Shown here: positions 10,401 to 21,447 of the stretch, piece after piece
Layout: each line of letters opens with the position of its first letter
Numbering within the stretch: position 1 is the first letter of the stretch
From: Heterocephalus glaber
Taxonomy: Eukaryota > Chordata > Mammalia > Rodentia > Bathyergidae
DNA length: 64,000 nucleotides
Assembly: GCF_000247695.1 (NCBI RefSeq)
Contig: NW_004624800.1
Coordinates: 11,373,849-11,437,848 of the forward strand
Direction: 5' to 3'
The notes under the pieces: model-generated
What the model saw: only the letters and a program-made list of their open reading frames with translations
Told to the model about the DNA's origin: nothing
The model's database searches: none
Made by a program: the position numbers and the translations under genes

Positions 10401-11453
10401 TTGGAGCTCAGGTCCCTGAAGCCAGCCTCCCCCAGATCTCCACGCTGTCCCTAAGATTCCTACCATCCGTGACTTTTAACTGACAGGAGCCCCTGAATGC
10501 AAGTTTCATCTTTTCCCTCCTGGAATTTGGGGTCAGGAAAAGGGACTCATCCAGTCCTTGCTCTCCAGAGCCACTATAAATGCTTGTTCACTCTTTGAAA
10601 GGAAGAACTAGCCATGTGCACCCCTCCGCAAGGGCATCCACATCCTTCAGGATACTATCAGCCACTGTGTCCTCCCTGCCTGACAGCTGTGTCATTGCTG
10701 CCACAACCATGAGACTCAAGACTTCTAGCCCCTCAACTCCCATAGCTCCAAATTCCTCTCCATCACAGCTGGCTTCCGTCTCAGGACACCTTGGACCTAA
10801 AGTTGATACTCTTTTGGCCCCAGCCACTCCCCCAAGTCCTTTGCATGACTCAAGCAAGGGCTTCAGGGTCCCTGACTCCCTGCCTCCCTCGTGTGCCTTG
10901 TCCATCAAGCTCCCAGGCTGGGCCTGGGCCAGCTGTGTCTACAAGGCTCCCCCTGTCACTCCTGCCACCTTGGCTATCTGGCCCACTCTGCAAGCCCGAG
11001 TCACACCCCTGCCTGCTTCCTGTTTCTGCCTCAAGGTGGCAGAAAGTAGGTGGAGAAATCACCACACACTGCAGAGTGTGCGCACAAACTACTGCAGCAC
11101 CCTCCGTGCCTCTGGCCCAGCCTGGCTGTCTGGTATTTGGCTGCGGTGGCAGATTCCCAGTTGCCTTCCCACAGTAGCTGTTCCAAACCTTTCCCATCAC
11201 TCTGGGCCCCCAACAACTTCACCCCCTCAAGCTCACTGATGACTTCACCCCTCTGTGACAGAGGATGGCAGGCAGCTAGCCAGTGTAAGCCTCGTCCTTC
11301 CCCTGAACACCTCAAGTATGACCCTGTCCCTGCTCTCTGGGGCAATTCTGAGGGTCAGTCAGTCCCTGCTCTTAGCTCCCCGACCCCTGCCCCACTAGCT
11401 TCTGTCTCCTGTTTACTGTAAACCTGGGCCCCTAAACTAAAAATTACACACAG

Positions 11454-11488
<35 letters not shown>

Positions 11489-14400
11489 AGACACTCACAC
11501 ACACAGTCCATCCCTTATCGCTGCCAATCTTTAAAACAAGGCTCCACCACCAACTCTGTGTTGTCACCACCTGCTCACTCCTGAACCCCTTATACTCTGC
11601 TCCCCACACAGGGTACAAATGGGCTACCCCAAGGTCATCTTCGATGTCCTCTAGTCAGATCTCTGGCCTTATCAGAGTCCTCCCACTCCTCAAACCCACA
11701 GCTGAAGGGCTCCCCAGGACTATCCCTCTCCCCCTCCCTCAAGCCCTTCTGCTCCTCTGCTGGACCTCAACCGCCCACCTAAGCAGCGTGGCTGGACCCA
11801 AGTTCCTCTCAGACCCTCAGCACCCCTCTCCACAGTCCCAGGATGACTGTCAGGTCCTACTGCCTCTGTCCCTGCACAAACCACCACCTGCTCTTCTCTA
11901 CTTCAGGGCCACTCCTGAATCCCAGCCCCACATTTCTGGCTAAATGACAGTTCCAGCTGAAAGCAAGTACTCTTGGAACCGCTTGCTCAACACGCTGACA
12001 GCTGGACCCCTCCTCTTCCCGTCCAAACCATTTCCCCTCTTGGACTTCTCTATTTTGTCAGCAATACCATCACCCTCCAACACACCCAGGCTCTGATCCT
12101 CCAGGGCTTTTTTCTTCCCCTCTCTTCTTCCAACTGTTTATCATTGCCTCCTCCTGCAGGCCCTTCCTTTGTTAACAGCCCTTATCCCTGGGTCTTATTT
12201 TTCATTGCAACTAATGTTACTGTGGCCTGGAAGTGAACTCACACACATCACTGACCTCCAGACCTTTAACACACATCTCTGTTGAAAAAGGGTCCAGAAA
12301 GCTTCTAAAAGCACCCCTTCCACTGACCTAGTCACACACTACTCAAAGCTCACTAATGATTCTCCAGTATGCACGAGCTGTGTGGATTTCACTTCCTGAT
12401 CCCTCAGGCCCCAGCCTACTTAAGTATAGCTCTACAACTTTCCCGCAAAGACCTTCTGCTTTCTGTTCTCCAAACATCCCCCGGTACATATGCACCCTTG
12501 AGCTTTACACACTCTCACCCTAACCCACACACGATAACCCGAGCTCTAACCACATGCTATTTCCATCAAAATGCTGTTTCCTCTCCCTTCTGCATTCTCG
12601 GCCTCGCCCATCATCATTCAAGGCACACCAGCTCCTCAAAGCCTTTTCTAACTTGCCAGTCCTCGAGCTGGCTCCCTGTTCTGAGTTCCTGTAACTCCCA
12701 AGATGGTGAGTTACAGGAACTGGCACTTGGCATTTCTTCCTATATGTAAACATTCTACGCATACACAGATGTTCACAGCGTTCGCTGGACTGTAAAGACA
12801 GACCACATGACCACTGGGGGTCTCAACTCAAAGACCTTATCTCCCGGATGAGAAGCCAAAAACCAATTCGCTTTGCTTGTTTCTATTTTGAGCATTTATG
12901 TGCTTTCTAAACATGAGCTCACTTGCTCTTTACAACCACCGTATGGGACAGATAAGTGTTATTTTAAGGTGAGAGAAACTGAGGCTCAAAGTTCACCTCA
13001 CAGCTTGTGTGAAGCTGACCTGGGAATGCTATCCCAGGTGCCTGGACTCCCAAAGCCTGAGCCTCTTTGAGAGATCTCTTTCCTCTGTTGTCCCAGCCCT
13101 AGCAGCACAGGGCACAGGGCACAGGGCACAGGGCACAGGGCACAGGGCACAGAGCACAGAGCACAGAGCTGGTTCTCAGTTGATGCTGGCTCAGCCCGTG
13201 TTTGCTGGTGCTGCCACTATTATCTCAAGTTGGACCTCGGGGTGCTGAAAGTGCTCAGAGAAACAGAGATTAACTCAAGGCCCAAGAATGGGAAAAACCA
13301 AGGTTGGACTGGTGATCTCATCCTCCCCTGTAACATTCTGGGACAAAGGCACAAGCGAAGTTTGATCAAATCCGCCTACTGCAGAGCCCTGGCTGCTCTG
13401 CCCACTGAGTACAGCTCCACCCAGCACCAGCCCCAGCCAGGCCTCTCCTTTGGGGAGAGCTTTTTCTGGGCTTGCTCCCACCAATCTAACCCCACAGGGT
13501 GAAAATTTCTAACCGGCCACACCCATCCACCCTCCAGGTTACCTTCCCCTCTTTCTCTGCTCCGGCCTGAGCCCACCCTGAGCCCTGGTCTCAAGCCTCA
13601 TCCCAGTTCCTCACCTGGCTTTGGTTTTGGGTCGGATGGGGCGCTGGGTGCTGCTTCTCCTGAACTGGGGGCTTCTCCTTCTGCTGCACATAGGTGAAGC
13701 TGGGGGGCTGAGGGGAGCCTGTGCCAGTGTGGGAGGGAGCTTCGGGAGACCCCAGTTTTTGACTGGGCTGTGACCCAGGTCCACCTGGGGCCCCAGGGCT
13801 GAACTTGGAAGCCGTGGGAGTAAACTTGGGTGCCACTGGAGAAAATTTCGGGGCTGGAGCAGGAGCTGGAGGACCCCAGGGCTGGGTGTTAGCGGAAGAT
13901 ACAGGCTGGGCCTGGGGCTTGGCCTGGGGCTGGACGTGAAGCTGGACCTGGGGCTTGGGCTGGACCTGGAACAGTGTCTGGCTCTGAGGTTGAGTCTGGG
14001 GCCCAGGCTGGGCACTAGAAGGCACCTTCCAGGGAGGCAGCAGTGCTGTTCCCCCAGCTGCAGGCTTAGGACTGGTCTTGGGAATGAATGGAGTGGCAGC
14101 AGGCTGGGGAACATACCCAGAGGACACCTGGAGGCCAAGGCAGAGGGGAAAGAAGTGCAGTTAGTGGCAGCTGTCTCCATAGTGCTACCTTTTGGGCCCA
14201 GCATTGCCTGCCCGCATGTCCCTTACCCGGGCTTTGAAGGGGTCGTTCTTGGTCATGTCATCCAGCAGGGAAGACAGAGAGTCAATCTCCAGGTCAATAC
14301 TGCTAACCTTCTCCCTGGGCTAGAGGATCGGGGTCAGGGGTCAGAGCACCCATCCATTCCCACCCAAGTCCGACTCCCAGCTACGCAGACTTCTGAAGAG

Positions 14401-15245
14401 ATAAGAGCAAAGCTTCTGGGCTCCTACCTGAGGTGGGAGGGGGGTGGGGGCCTCAGGCCCACCCTCCTCCTCCAGCGGGGGCGGTGGGGAGGGGAAGATG
14501 TCCTCCTCCAGGGGTGCAGGGGGAAACGGCTCCTCAACAGGAGGCGGCGGGGGTGGGAAGGCACCTCCCAGGGCTCCCTCCGCGTAGTGGCCATCCCCAA
14601 GCACCGGAGGCGGGGGCAAGGGAAAGTCTGGATAGAAAGGAAAAAGGGGGCCATAGTCACTTTCCCCCACTCCCACTTTCCCCTAATTCTCCTCCCTCTG
14701 CACCTCTAACCCTTAACCCCAAAAGTTTCTCGGGGTCACGGAGAGAGAGATGGGGGTCGGGGGTCGGGAAAGGCCGGGGCTCAGCCAGGGAGGTGCAGCT
14801 CCAGTTACACAGCGGAGAGCAGGCTCCGAGGGGTCGATCCGTGGCCCACATTCCTGGCTCCCACCCCCAGGCGGGAGACTTGGAACGATCCCAGGAGCCC
14901 TGGCTCCCAGCCATGAGCTCCAGGATGAGGTAAGAGCATCTGCTCGGGACAGGATGGCTGCGCCCAGCCCCCTCCGCCACAACCTTTCCAGACACCCCCA
15001 AATCCCAGAAGCCGGGGTCTAGACTGCCAGCCCAGCCATGTACCTTCAGGGGGCGGCGGGGGAATCTCGCCCACCCGGCCTATCTGTGCGCGCTGGGCCC
15101 CGGCTGCCCCGGGAGGCTCGCTGTCCCCAAGCCGGAAAGGATTCACTTTGGGCTTTGGGGCTACCACCGGGGCGAACTTCTTCTGCGGGGCGTAGAAAGC
15201 CGGAGCCGAGACAGAGATCGCGGGGGGCGGGCGGGGGGCCGCCAT
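7330..15245 (-). CDS. ZYX: ZYX, zyxin (complete, 9 coding exons)
   Basis: Zinc-binding LIM protein of focal adhesions and actin stress fibres. It recruits Ena/VASP proteins and alpha-actinin, responds to stretch and shuttles to the nucleus. Seen: complement of join(7330-7434, 7830-7950, 8747-8925, 9027-9196, 9309-9429, 13615-14127, 14227-14319, 14428-14627, 15044-15245), 567 residues (human zyxin about 572). N-terminus [20 protein letters not shown]; the NPFR region matches the alpha-actinin site. Exon 3 carries the ActA-like Ena/VASP (EVH1) ligands ([30 protein letters not shown]). Residues 166-336 are a low-complexity Pro/Gln linker. The Leu-rich stretch [20 protein letters not shown] matches the nuclear export signal region. 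Three LIM domains (about residues 378-567) follow, ending ARAQT. The start codon lies in exon 2 under a CpG island. All junctions keep frame, so the gene is intact. Confidence 0.97.
7830..7950 (-). CDS. ZYX: ZYX exon 9: LIM3
   Basis: [20 protein letters not shown] then [16 protein letters not shown]: first zinc ligands of LIM3. Donor GTCAGC; the acceptor leaves a split Lys codon shared with exon 8. Confidence 0.96.
8747..8925 (-). CDS. ZYX: ZYX exon 8: LIM2
   Basis: [20 protein letters not shown], then [20 protein letters not shown] and [11 protein letters not shown]: the second LIM domain with both zinc sites. GTGAGG donor, CTGCAG acceptor. Confidence 0.96.
9027..9196 (-). CDS. ZYX: ZYX exon 7: LIM1
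   Basis: [20 protein letters not shown], then [20 protein letters not shown] and APYCEGCYT: the first LIM domain. GTAAGT donor. Confidence 0.96.
9309..9429 (-). CDS. ZYX: ZYX exon 6: nuclear export signal region
   Basis: [20 protein letters not shown] continuing to [15 protein letters not shown]. The leucine pattern matches the export signal described for zyxin. Donor GTGAGT splits the next Glu codon. Confidence 0.95.
11457..11486. repeat. (CA)n microsatellite in ZYX intron 5
   Basis: About 14 CA units, nearly uninterrupted. Confidence 0.85.
12350..12800 (+). repeat. L2-like LINE remnant
   Basis: Diverged sequence with the phrase order of the L2 3' region: TGCTGTTTCCTCTCCCTTCTG, then the aggcacaccagctcctcaaag-type segment, then a GGACTGTAAAGAC end. 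Recognised by eye only; boundaries approximate. Confidence 0.5.
12684..12721. repeat. Perfect 14-bp inverted repeat with 10-base loop
   Basis: AGTTCCTGTAACTC at 12684-12697 and its exact complement at 12708-12721. It could form a stable hairpin in either strand's transcript. It lies inside L2-like DNA in ZYX intron 5. Confidence 0.95.
12890..13075 (+). repeat. MIR SINE remnant
   Basis: Matches the MIR order: lower counts of ordered motifs from CTTTACAACCACCGTATGGG through GAGAAACTGAGGCTCAAAG to a diverged tail. Old and diverged. Confidence 0.7.
13105..13167. repeat. GGGCACA minisatellite
   Basis: Six or more tandem copies of a 7-bp unit, GGGCACA, followed by about three GAGCACA variants. 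The variant units cluster at the right end, as expected from local slippage. Confidence 0.93.
13615..14127 (-). CDS. ZYX: ZYX exon 5: Pro/Gln-rich linker
   Basis: 171 codons: [20 protein letters not shown], a QPQ-rich repeat zone (for example [14 protein letters not shown]) and repeated KFSP/KFTP motifs, ending NQSQ. Disordered and the least conserved part of zyxin. Confidence 0.94.
14227..14319 (-). CDS. ZYX: ZYX exon 4
   Basis: [20 protein letters not shown] then [11 protein letters not shown]: a short, well conserved segment. The acceptor TAG at 14320-14322 is chosen over a nearby CAG because only it keeps frame. Confidence 0.94.
14428..14627 (-). CDS. ZYX: ZYX exon 3: Ena/VASP-binding proline motifs
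   Basis: Four Phe-Pro motifs in acidic context ([41 protein letters not shown]). These are the EVH1 ligands that zyxin shares with Listeria ActA. Confidence 0.95.
15044..15245 (-). CDS. ZYX: ZYX exon 2: start codon and N-terminus
   Basis: ATG at 15243-15245 (minus). Encodes [20 protein letters not shown] and [14 protein letters not shown] to IPPPPPEG. The start agrees with the human N-terminus. The acceptor CCGCAG sits about 12 bases 5' of the ATG, so upstream 5' UTR must come from another exon. Confidence 0.94.
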
Positions 15246-15348
15246 GGCCGGGACGCGCTGCGGGGGACGGAGGCCGGGTTACCGAGGACCCCCGGCGCCC
15301 CGGGCTCCCCGGCGACCCCACCGCCCACCCCGGGGCCGAGCGCCTCAC

Positions 15349-15450
15349 CACCGGCCGGAGCGTGCGCGCCGCGTCTGCTCCGGGCCGCGTTCGCGGACTG
15401 TGCGACCGGGTCCGGAACAGTCTCCAGTCAGGCGGGGAGGGACGCAGGAA
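15349..15450 (-). other. ZYX: Candidate ZYX non-coding exon 1
   Basis: A good donor (GTGAGG, minus strand) ends just below 15349, before the exon 2 acceptor at 15258. The 5' end is not visible; 15450 is a guess. Confidence 0.5.
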
Positions 15451-15492
15451 AAAGGGAGGGAGAGAGGGGGCGGGGAGAGCGCGGAGCCCAAA

Positions 15493-15502
15493 CCTTACAA
15501 GG
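15493..15502. promoter_or_regulatory. CArG-like SRF site candidate
   Basis: CCTTACAAGG: CC-6-GG with one C inside the AT core, so one mismatch to the SRF consensus. It lies in the ZYX CpG island just upstream of the inferred first exon. ZYX is a known actin/MRTF-SRF-responsive gene. Confidence 0.5.
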
Positions 15503-16762
15503 AGCGGCCCTAAGAGGGGGCGGGGAGAGCCGGGGAGGGCTGACAGGCAGGAAACTCCCCCAGGAAGGGGCCCTGAGCCTGCTCCCGGGCCCGAGGCCGA
15601 GGTCCGCCCGCCGCAGCCCCACTCCCAGCCGCCCCCCGCGGGCACGGACCACCCCTCCCCGAGCTCAGGCCTCTGATGTCATTTCCTGACCTGCCCCGCT
15701 CCCGGCCGACCGCGAGTGCCGGAGATCTGACTCACCCTCCCCACTCGGGGCTGAGCTGGAGGGTGGGCGTCCCAGAGGTGCCGAGGCAGCCTAGCCCCCC
15801 TCTCCCGGCCCGATCGTACCTACCCCTTACCACCGCGGCTGCTCCTACTCGGAGCCGCGAGCCCCAGATGCCCTGGGGTCAGCCCCAGGCTGGTGAACTG
15901 AATGCCCCTGGGGCCCCAGGGTGGGAGCGGATGGCAAGGGGGCGTTCTCTCTCCCCGCGCGCCTGCGGCTGGCCGGTGTGTGAACGCCTCGGGAGTACTT
16001 GCGGGACGCTAACTTCCAAAGCCGGGCAGCCTCTGATGGCTTCTAGGAATTCTCATCGCCCGCGCCCCAGCGCGGCGGGATTAAGGTTTGAGAACCTGGG
16101 AGGCGGGCGAGGGTCCCCGACGGAATTGGGGCCGGGACGCGCCGGGACCGAGACGCAGGCGCCCCCGGCGGCCTGTCCCAGAGAAAAGCGTTTGGGCGCG
16201 GTGAGGAGCTTGGAGGTTCGGAGCCTGCGCTCGGTGGAGCCCCCCTCTGGTCCGACCGGATTCCTCAGCCTGCAACTGTGCCCCAGGCTACGCGAAAGAC
16301 ACCAGACCTGTGTTATTTTATTTACTTATTATTTATTTTAATTATAGATGGAAACTTACCCAATTGCTGCCTCAAATGTTACACTTTCATTTGTGCAAAC
16401 TACGGAGTCAGGCATTTAGCCCTCTACCACTTCCCCGGGCGTTTCCTGTTCTCTCATCTGTCATCCCTGACTGATAGCTGACCAGCGTGACACAGTCCTC
16501 TAGTTCACTTCTGCGCGCTTTCCAGTCCCTGGCCCTCCTCGACTGCTGCACCCTGCTGTCCAAGAGCGTCTGGGCTGCGTTAAGGCTGACCCGATGGCCC
16601 AGGCCAGAGTCACTCGCCTGCACCCCGATGTTGGGATGTCGGGTAAAGCAACTTGCTGGGTGCAAAGCAAGGGGAGGCCAAGGAGCCACATCCCAGCCCG
16701 ATGTCCAAACCACAAGTCTCTTCCCTCTCTCGGCTTCAGTTCCTCTATCCTGAAGAGCAATG

Positions 16763-16880
16763 GTGCTGGGCATGGTGGTGCACACCTGTGATCCCAGCAT
16801 GCTGGAGGCTGAGATGGGCGCATGCTGCGAGTTCCAGGCCAGCCTGAACAACATAAAGAGACCCTGTCTCAAAAAAAATG
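16763..16880 (+). mobile_element. B1-like SINE
   Basis: 7SL-derived: GGGCATGGTGGTGCACACCT, CCCAGCATGCTGGAGGCTGAG, GCCAGCCTGAACAACAT, then CCCTGTCTC and an A tail. No internal 29-bp duplication. Confidence 0.88.
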
Positions 16881-17392
16881 GCTTCAGGACCTCCCCGCAT
16901 TGCATTACATGGAAAAATAAATGAAGTGCCAGATCTGCAAGAGTCATGTAATGCTCAGTATTAGTATTATTCAGTTCTCAGTGCTGCCCAGAACTGAAAC
17001 CCCAACCCGAGACACTTTCCCCTGGCCAGGTAGATCTCTCTTGGGTCTTGGTAACTGCAGTGCCCCTCCTCCCTTCTAACAAAGTCTTTAATTATATCCA
17101 AGACTACATCTTCATTGTTTTCTCAGCCCCTACTTGTCTTTCTCTTCTCTGGCATTTTATCATCTTTGTCACAAGTATTTCTTACAGCCACAGCATGTGT
17201 GGCTATGTATGATACAAAGTGTGCTGTGCACAGCTCTCTGACACGCACAAGCTGGTCCTGGGCCTGTCCCTAAGACGATCTGTGAGAAATTTGATACTGG
17301 CTTTTCCTGAGCATGTCAGAGATTGTTTCTTGAGCTTTATAAACCAAAAGCTTCACTCATCACCGTCCTTCCACATATGCCCACTTAAATCC

Positions 17393-17535
17393 AGGTGTGG
17401 TGGCACAGGCCTGTAATCCCAGCACTTGGAAGGCTGAATCAGGAGGATCGCTGCAAGTTGGAGGCCAATCTGGACTACATAGTGAGTTCAAGGTCAGCCT
17501 AAACTACATAGTGAGATCTTGTAGTAAAACAAAAA
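17393..17535 (+). mobile_element. B1-like SINE with internal duplication
   Basis: Begins AGGTGTGGTGGCACAGGCCT. The segment around CTACATAGTGAG is present twice, as in B1 elements carrying the rodent-type internal (about 29 bp) duplication. Confidence 0.88.
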
Positions 17536-17586
17536 AGCCCACTTAGTAAGATAGTTTCCAGATAACTCTTTCATAATAGTAAAAGT

Positions 17587-17705
17587 CAAGCAGGATGTGC
17601 TGGTACAAGCCTTTAATTTCAGCATTCTGGAGGCTGAGGCAGGAGAGTTGAAAGTTCAAGGCCAACCTAGGCAGACTTTGTGGGTTTTTTTGTTGTTTTT
17701 TTTCA
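17587..17705 (+). mobile_element. B1-like SINE, diverged
   Basis: GCAGGATGTGCTGGTACAAG, GGAGGCTGAGGCAGGAGAG and GGCCAACCTAGGCAG, followed by a T-rich stretch. Confidence 0.75.
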
Positions 17706-18494
17706 AAGAAGGAATAAAAGCCATCTACCCTTTAAAAATCTCCTTAAAGAATATGCATGTGCAAAATAGAGTGTGTGTAATTGTTAGGGAGCTGAACCTA
17801 TTTATAAATCAAGAATAGAAGAGTGCGTGGGCAGGCTCAGTTTTAGTGACAACTCAGCATTTGGGTTGCAGAACACAAAAGCGAAGAGTTTTTAAACCAG
17901 CAATTCTCAATACAAGTAGAAACACAAAGAATGGCTCAGGATGTCTCAGGAGGTGCTTCAGAGTCAATCGATGCTATTAAAATTCAGACAATGAACAGAA
18001 CTGCCTTGAAAATTCTCAGGTATTTTCCTTAAGCAAACAATTCTGATTGGTATCCTCAGGTAGTGAAGTATAGGGAGTCACACCCAGCAGCCTGGAAGCA
18101 GGCCAGGGAGAAGTAACAAAACAAACCCTGACCCTTGCTCAGGAAAAGATCTCTACACGCCTCCACGGATTTATAGCCACCAGGTACTAGAAAGTCTGCT
18201 TCATGGTGAACAGTGTAAAGTAACACGTTGAAAGTACTCAGGGAAGAAAAGTGAATCAGATGGTAAAGAGGCATGCCATCCAGAGGACCTTTCTGCATGC
18301 TTGCTGCCAGTGGACAAGGGAGAAATTATGTGCCACACAGCCCTGAGCACTCTAACGAGGATAACAACCACGACCGCAGTAACTGCGCACACTTAGGCCA
18401 GGGTGTGGCTCCTTCAGTGTGCACAGAGGCTCTGGAAGCAAACCAGCACACTCAGGTAGTGAGTAGTAGGCCATTCTAGACACACAGTGCTAAC

Positions 18495-18592
18495 TAAGCT
18501 CTGAATGTGTTACCCCAATTAATCCTCATGATCAACCTGTGAGAACATGCATTATTACCCCATTTCTCATTTAAGGAAGCCGAAGCTTACTA
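18495..18592 (+). repeat. MIR remnant
   Basis: AATCCTCATGATCAACCTGTG, ATTATTACCCCATTTCTCAT and AAGGAAGCCGAAGCTT follow MIR order. Confidence 0.65.
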
Positions 18593-18738
18593 GACAGTGA
18601 ATTTTCACCACCTAAATGACACAGTTTTTGGCCACAGAAAAATGTTATTATTTTAAACATTTCTACCAGCCTTGCCTACATGCTTTTATGCCATGGCTCC
18701 TCCGCCTAGCCAGCCCCCGGCCCTCCTCAGCCTTTCCT

Positions 18739-18897
18739 TTTTTTTTTTTAAGAGACAGGGTTTCACTATATATTCCAGCAGCCTGGTCTTGAACTCTTGA
18801 ACTCATGATGTAGCCTAGGCTGGCCTGAACTTGTGGCAATCCTCTTGCTCAATCCTCAAGTGATGGGATTATAGGCATATGCCACGGTGTCCGGCTT
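18739..18897 (-). mobile_element. B1-like SINE with internal duplication
   Basis: Poly-T then AGAGACAGGGTTTCACTATA, a doubled GGTCTTGAACTC/GGCCTGAACTTG segment, and GGGATTATAGGCATATGCCAC. Confidence 0.85.
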
Positions 18898-19121
18898 CCG
18901 CAGCCTTTCAATTCTGCCTCCAACCGAACCCTCTTACTTTATACCCTTGGACCACCATTTTCTCCTTCTGTCCCAAGACACTATCACATGCCATCTGTCT
19001 GTCCATCTACACATGTGTACACATACATGTTCTGTATCCGTGAGTTGTGTGTATATATGCTTTTGTATGAGTACATTTCTTTAAAAGTATGTTTCTAGAT
19101 TTCTAAAAAAATTATTAACAG

Positions 19122-19258
19122 GAGCCAGGTATGGTGGCAAATACCTTACATCTCAGCACTTGGAAGGCTGAAGCAGGAGGATTGTGATTTTGAGACTAGC
19201 CTGGACTCCATAGGGAGACCCTGTCTCAAACTACCATCATCCCCTCCAAAAAAAAAGA
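19122..19258 (+). mobile_element. B1-like SINE
   Basis: GAGCCAGGTATGGTGGCAAAT through CCCTGTCTCAAACTACC, with an A-rich tail. Confidence 0.85.
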
Positions 19259-19284
19259 AATTTATTTATTAATTAATTAATTTA

Positions 19285-19455
19285 TGATACTGAGAATTAA
19301 ACTCCAGGCCTTCCCATGGAGCTATATTTCTTTTTTATTTTTTAAATTTTGTGACAGGGTCTCATTAAGGGGCTAAATTGCACAGGCTGGGTTTAAACTT
19401 GCCATCTCTCCCTGCCTCAGCCTCCCAGAGTGCTAGGATTACAGGTGTGCGCCAG
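19285..19455 (-). mobile_element. B1-ID composite SINE (B1-dID type), diverged
   Basis: In minus orientation an ID-like 3' part (GATACTGAGAATTAAACTCC) precedes a B1 part (GACAGGGTCTCATTAAGG to GATTACAGGTGTGCGCC). B1-dID composites are known from squirrels, beavers and dormice. Confidence 0.7.
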
Positions 19456-21303
19456 CCCATTCGTTGGCTTTAGGGAACAGAATTAGGGATGGCAAGAGGC
19501 TTTTATACTGTTGTATTTTCCCCTGTGCACATGTGTTACTTTTATAATCTTTAAAAAAAAAAAAAAAACAGAAAGGAGAAGGAAGAAAGAAGCCTCCCGT
19601 CTTGATTTTCTGCAAAGTGCTTCCCTGTGGCCCTGGCCTGTCTGTCAGAAGGAGTCGCACCGGGGTCTGCAGACACAGGAAGGGTAAATGGGATGAAGCC
19701 GAGGTGGGGGTGGAGAGGTCAGCGCAGCAGGGACCTCTGTGGCCAAGGCCAAAGACCAGCAGCTTCCCGATGAGACCCCCGGAAGGGCAGGGCTGAGGCC
19801 TCCACGTGCCAGCCCCATGACCTCCTTCCTTCCAGCCCTGATAGCAGAGCATCTTCCTCTACACTCAGGCGCTTCCCCAGCCTCAGGGGAACCAGTATTT
19901 ACCAAAGAGCTTCTACAGTCTAGGCACTCAGAATATAGAGAGAAATAATCCCAGTTCTTGCCTTTGAAAAATTTTTCTTTTTTAATAACCTACCCAGTTT
20001 TGCTGGCTGGCTGTGGAAGCACTAATTCCAATAACTGGGTGTCCTTCCCATGCAGAGAAGCAGCGAGGGCAGGGCCCAAGGCTCCCAATCTAGAGCCGGC
20101 ATCTCCGGCATCTCTATCTCGGGAGCAGAGGTCAGAGGAGCAGGCGAAGGCAGGACTCCTCCCTCCCTAGGGCTGGACCAGATGGGCACCCAAAGGCACT
20201 GCAAGCATCAGCAAGCCAGAAAGCCGGGGGGAGGGCGGGGCGGGCAGAGCAAGGCAGATGGTCAGATGGCAAAGAGTCAGCCACCGTGGGAGTCAAGAAG
20301 GGCAGACAGGAAAAGAGACCCCGGGTACCCACAACAGTGCTGGCAGGTTGCTGGCACCAAGGCAGCTGCTTAGTGAGGCATCTGCTCCTTCCTTCTCCCT
20401 ACATCCAGAAGAAGCCAAAATCAGAGAGCCTGGCCTGGAAGCTGGAGTGGTTGTCACTGGAAATAGCTGACTGTCTTCAGAGGGAGTAAACATTTCAGAT
20501 TGGCAGTCGAACAGCCACAGATAACCTATCTAGCTTGAAATGAAAAGCACTTCCTGATCTGTTTGCTCCTTGATCTCCACTCCCTTTAACATGGTGGGCT
20601 TAATGTAAGAGACCCACTCAGCGGATCTGGCACAGGAAGTGGGCATGAGTGAGCTAACCCACAGGGCTTGCTCAAGCTTCCTTGGGCCGCCCTTCCTGCC
20701 ACCCAGTGGGTTATTTACCTCCCCGCCCAGGGTTATGGCGAACATCGGAAATGGACACTTTCAGCAGAGGGCAGGGTCTATCAGGAGCAGATACTGTAAG
20801 ACTCATCATCATGCTCTAGCAAGCACCAGAACAGAGCTTAGTCACCACATGTAAGATGAGAGGGGAGGACACATGAGCCACACGATCTCCCCAGTTCTAC
20901 CAAAATTGCTCGTCTTCTAGCAATAGTGCTCCAGTAGCAGCAGAGCAAGTGGTGCAGTGCCTGGCACAAAACCAGGGGCCCTGTGTACTGACTAAGATTG
21001 GGTCCCAGACCCACTGACATCACATACTAGTTCAAATCAGGCTTGTATTTGATAAAGCTTAAGGGTTTTATGACATTTACAATCATTCACTTATTTATAC
21101 AACAAATCTTTACTGAGCACCAGTTATGTGCAGGGCATTTGTTAGGCACTGAGGATATAATTTTAAGCAAAGATAGACCTGATCCCAACCCTTGTGGAGA
21201 ATCCGTGCCCTTAGATCTGCCAGGAGAGAGAGAGATATTCATCAAATAATTACAGAAGTAAAACTGTTAAGTTGCAGGGATCTCAAGAGAAAAATATACA
21301 GTG

Positions 21304-21447
21304 CAGCCAGGCGTGGTGGCGAACACCTGTAATTCCGGCACTCTGGGAGGCTGAAGCAGGAGGATCGCTCTGAGTTCGAAGCCAGCCTGAACTACATAGT
21401 GAGACCTTGTCTCAGACAACCAAAAAAGAAAGAAAGAAAGAAAGAAA
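21304..21447 (+). mobile_element. B1-like SINE with (AAAG)n tail
   Basis: GCCAGGCGTGGTGGCGAACA to GAGACCTTGTCTCAGAC, ending in about five AAAG units. One of the less diverged B1 copies here. Confidence 0.9.

Larger units (their letters stand above)
9430..13614. other. ZYX intron 5 (4.2 kb)
   Basis: Largest ZYX intron. It holds an AC microsatellite, an L2-like stretch (about 12350-12800), a perfect hairpin (12684-12721), a MIR (about 12890-13075) and a 7-bp-unit minisatellite (13105-13167). The long + strand frame at 10580-11239 has no features of a gene. The stretch 9430-11450 shows nothing I recognise. Confidence 0.6.
15040..16260 (-). promoter_or_regulatory. ZYX: CpG-island promoter of ZYX
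   Basis: GC-rich stretch dense in CpG covering exon 2, intron 1 and about 0.8 kb upstream. It contains several GGGGCGGGG-type Sp1 boxes (for example near 15469 and 15518) and a CArG-like palindrome at 15493-15502. No TATA box was seen. Confidence 0.85.

Noticed and set aside
10580..11239. 219-residue + strand frame antisense in ZYX intron 5
   Set aside because: Low-complexity Ser/Pro/Leu composition, no recognised family, no promoter or splice context; likely chance in C/T-rich intron DNA.
13105..13167. CRISPR-like array
   Set aside because: Direct 7-bp tandem units without spacers in a mammalian intron; a minisatellite.
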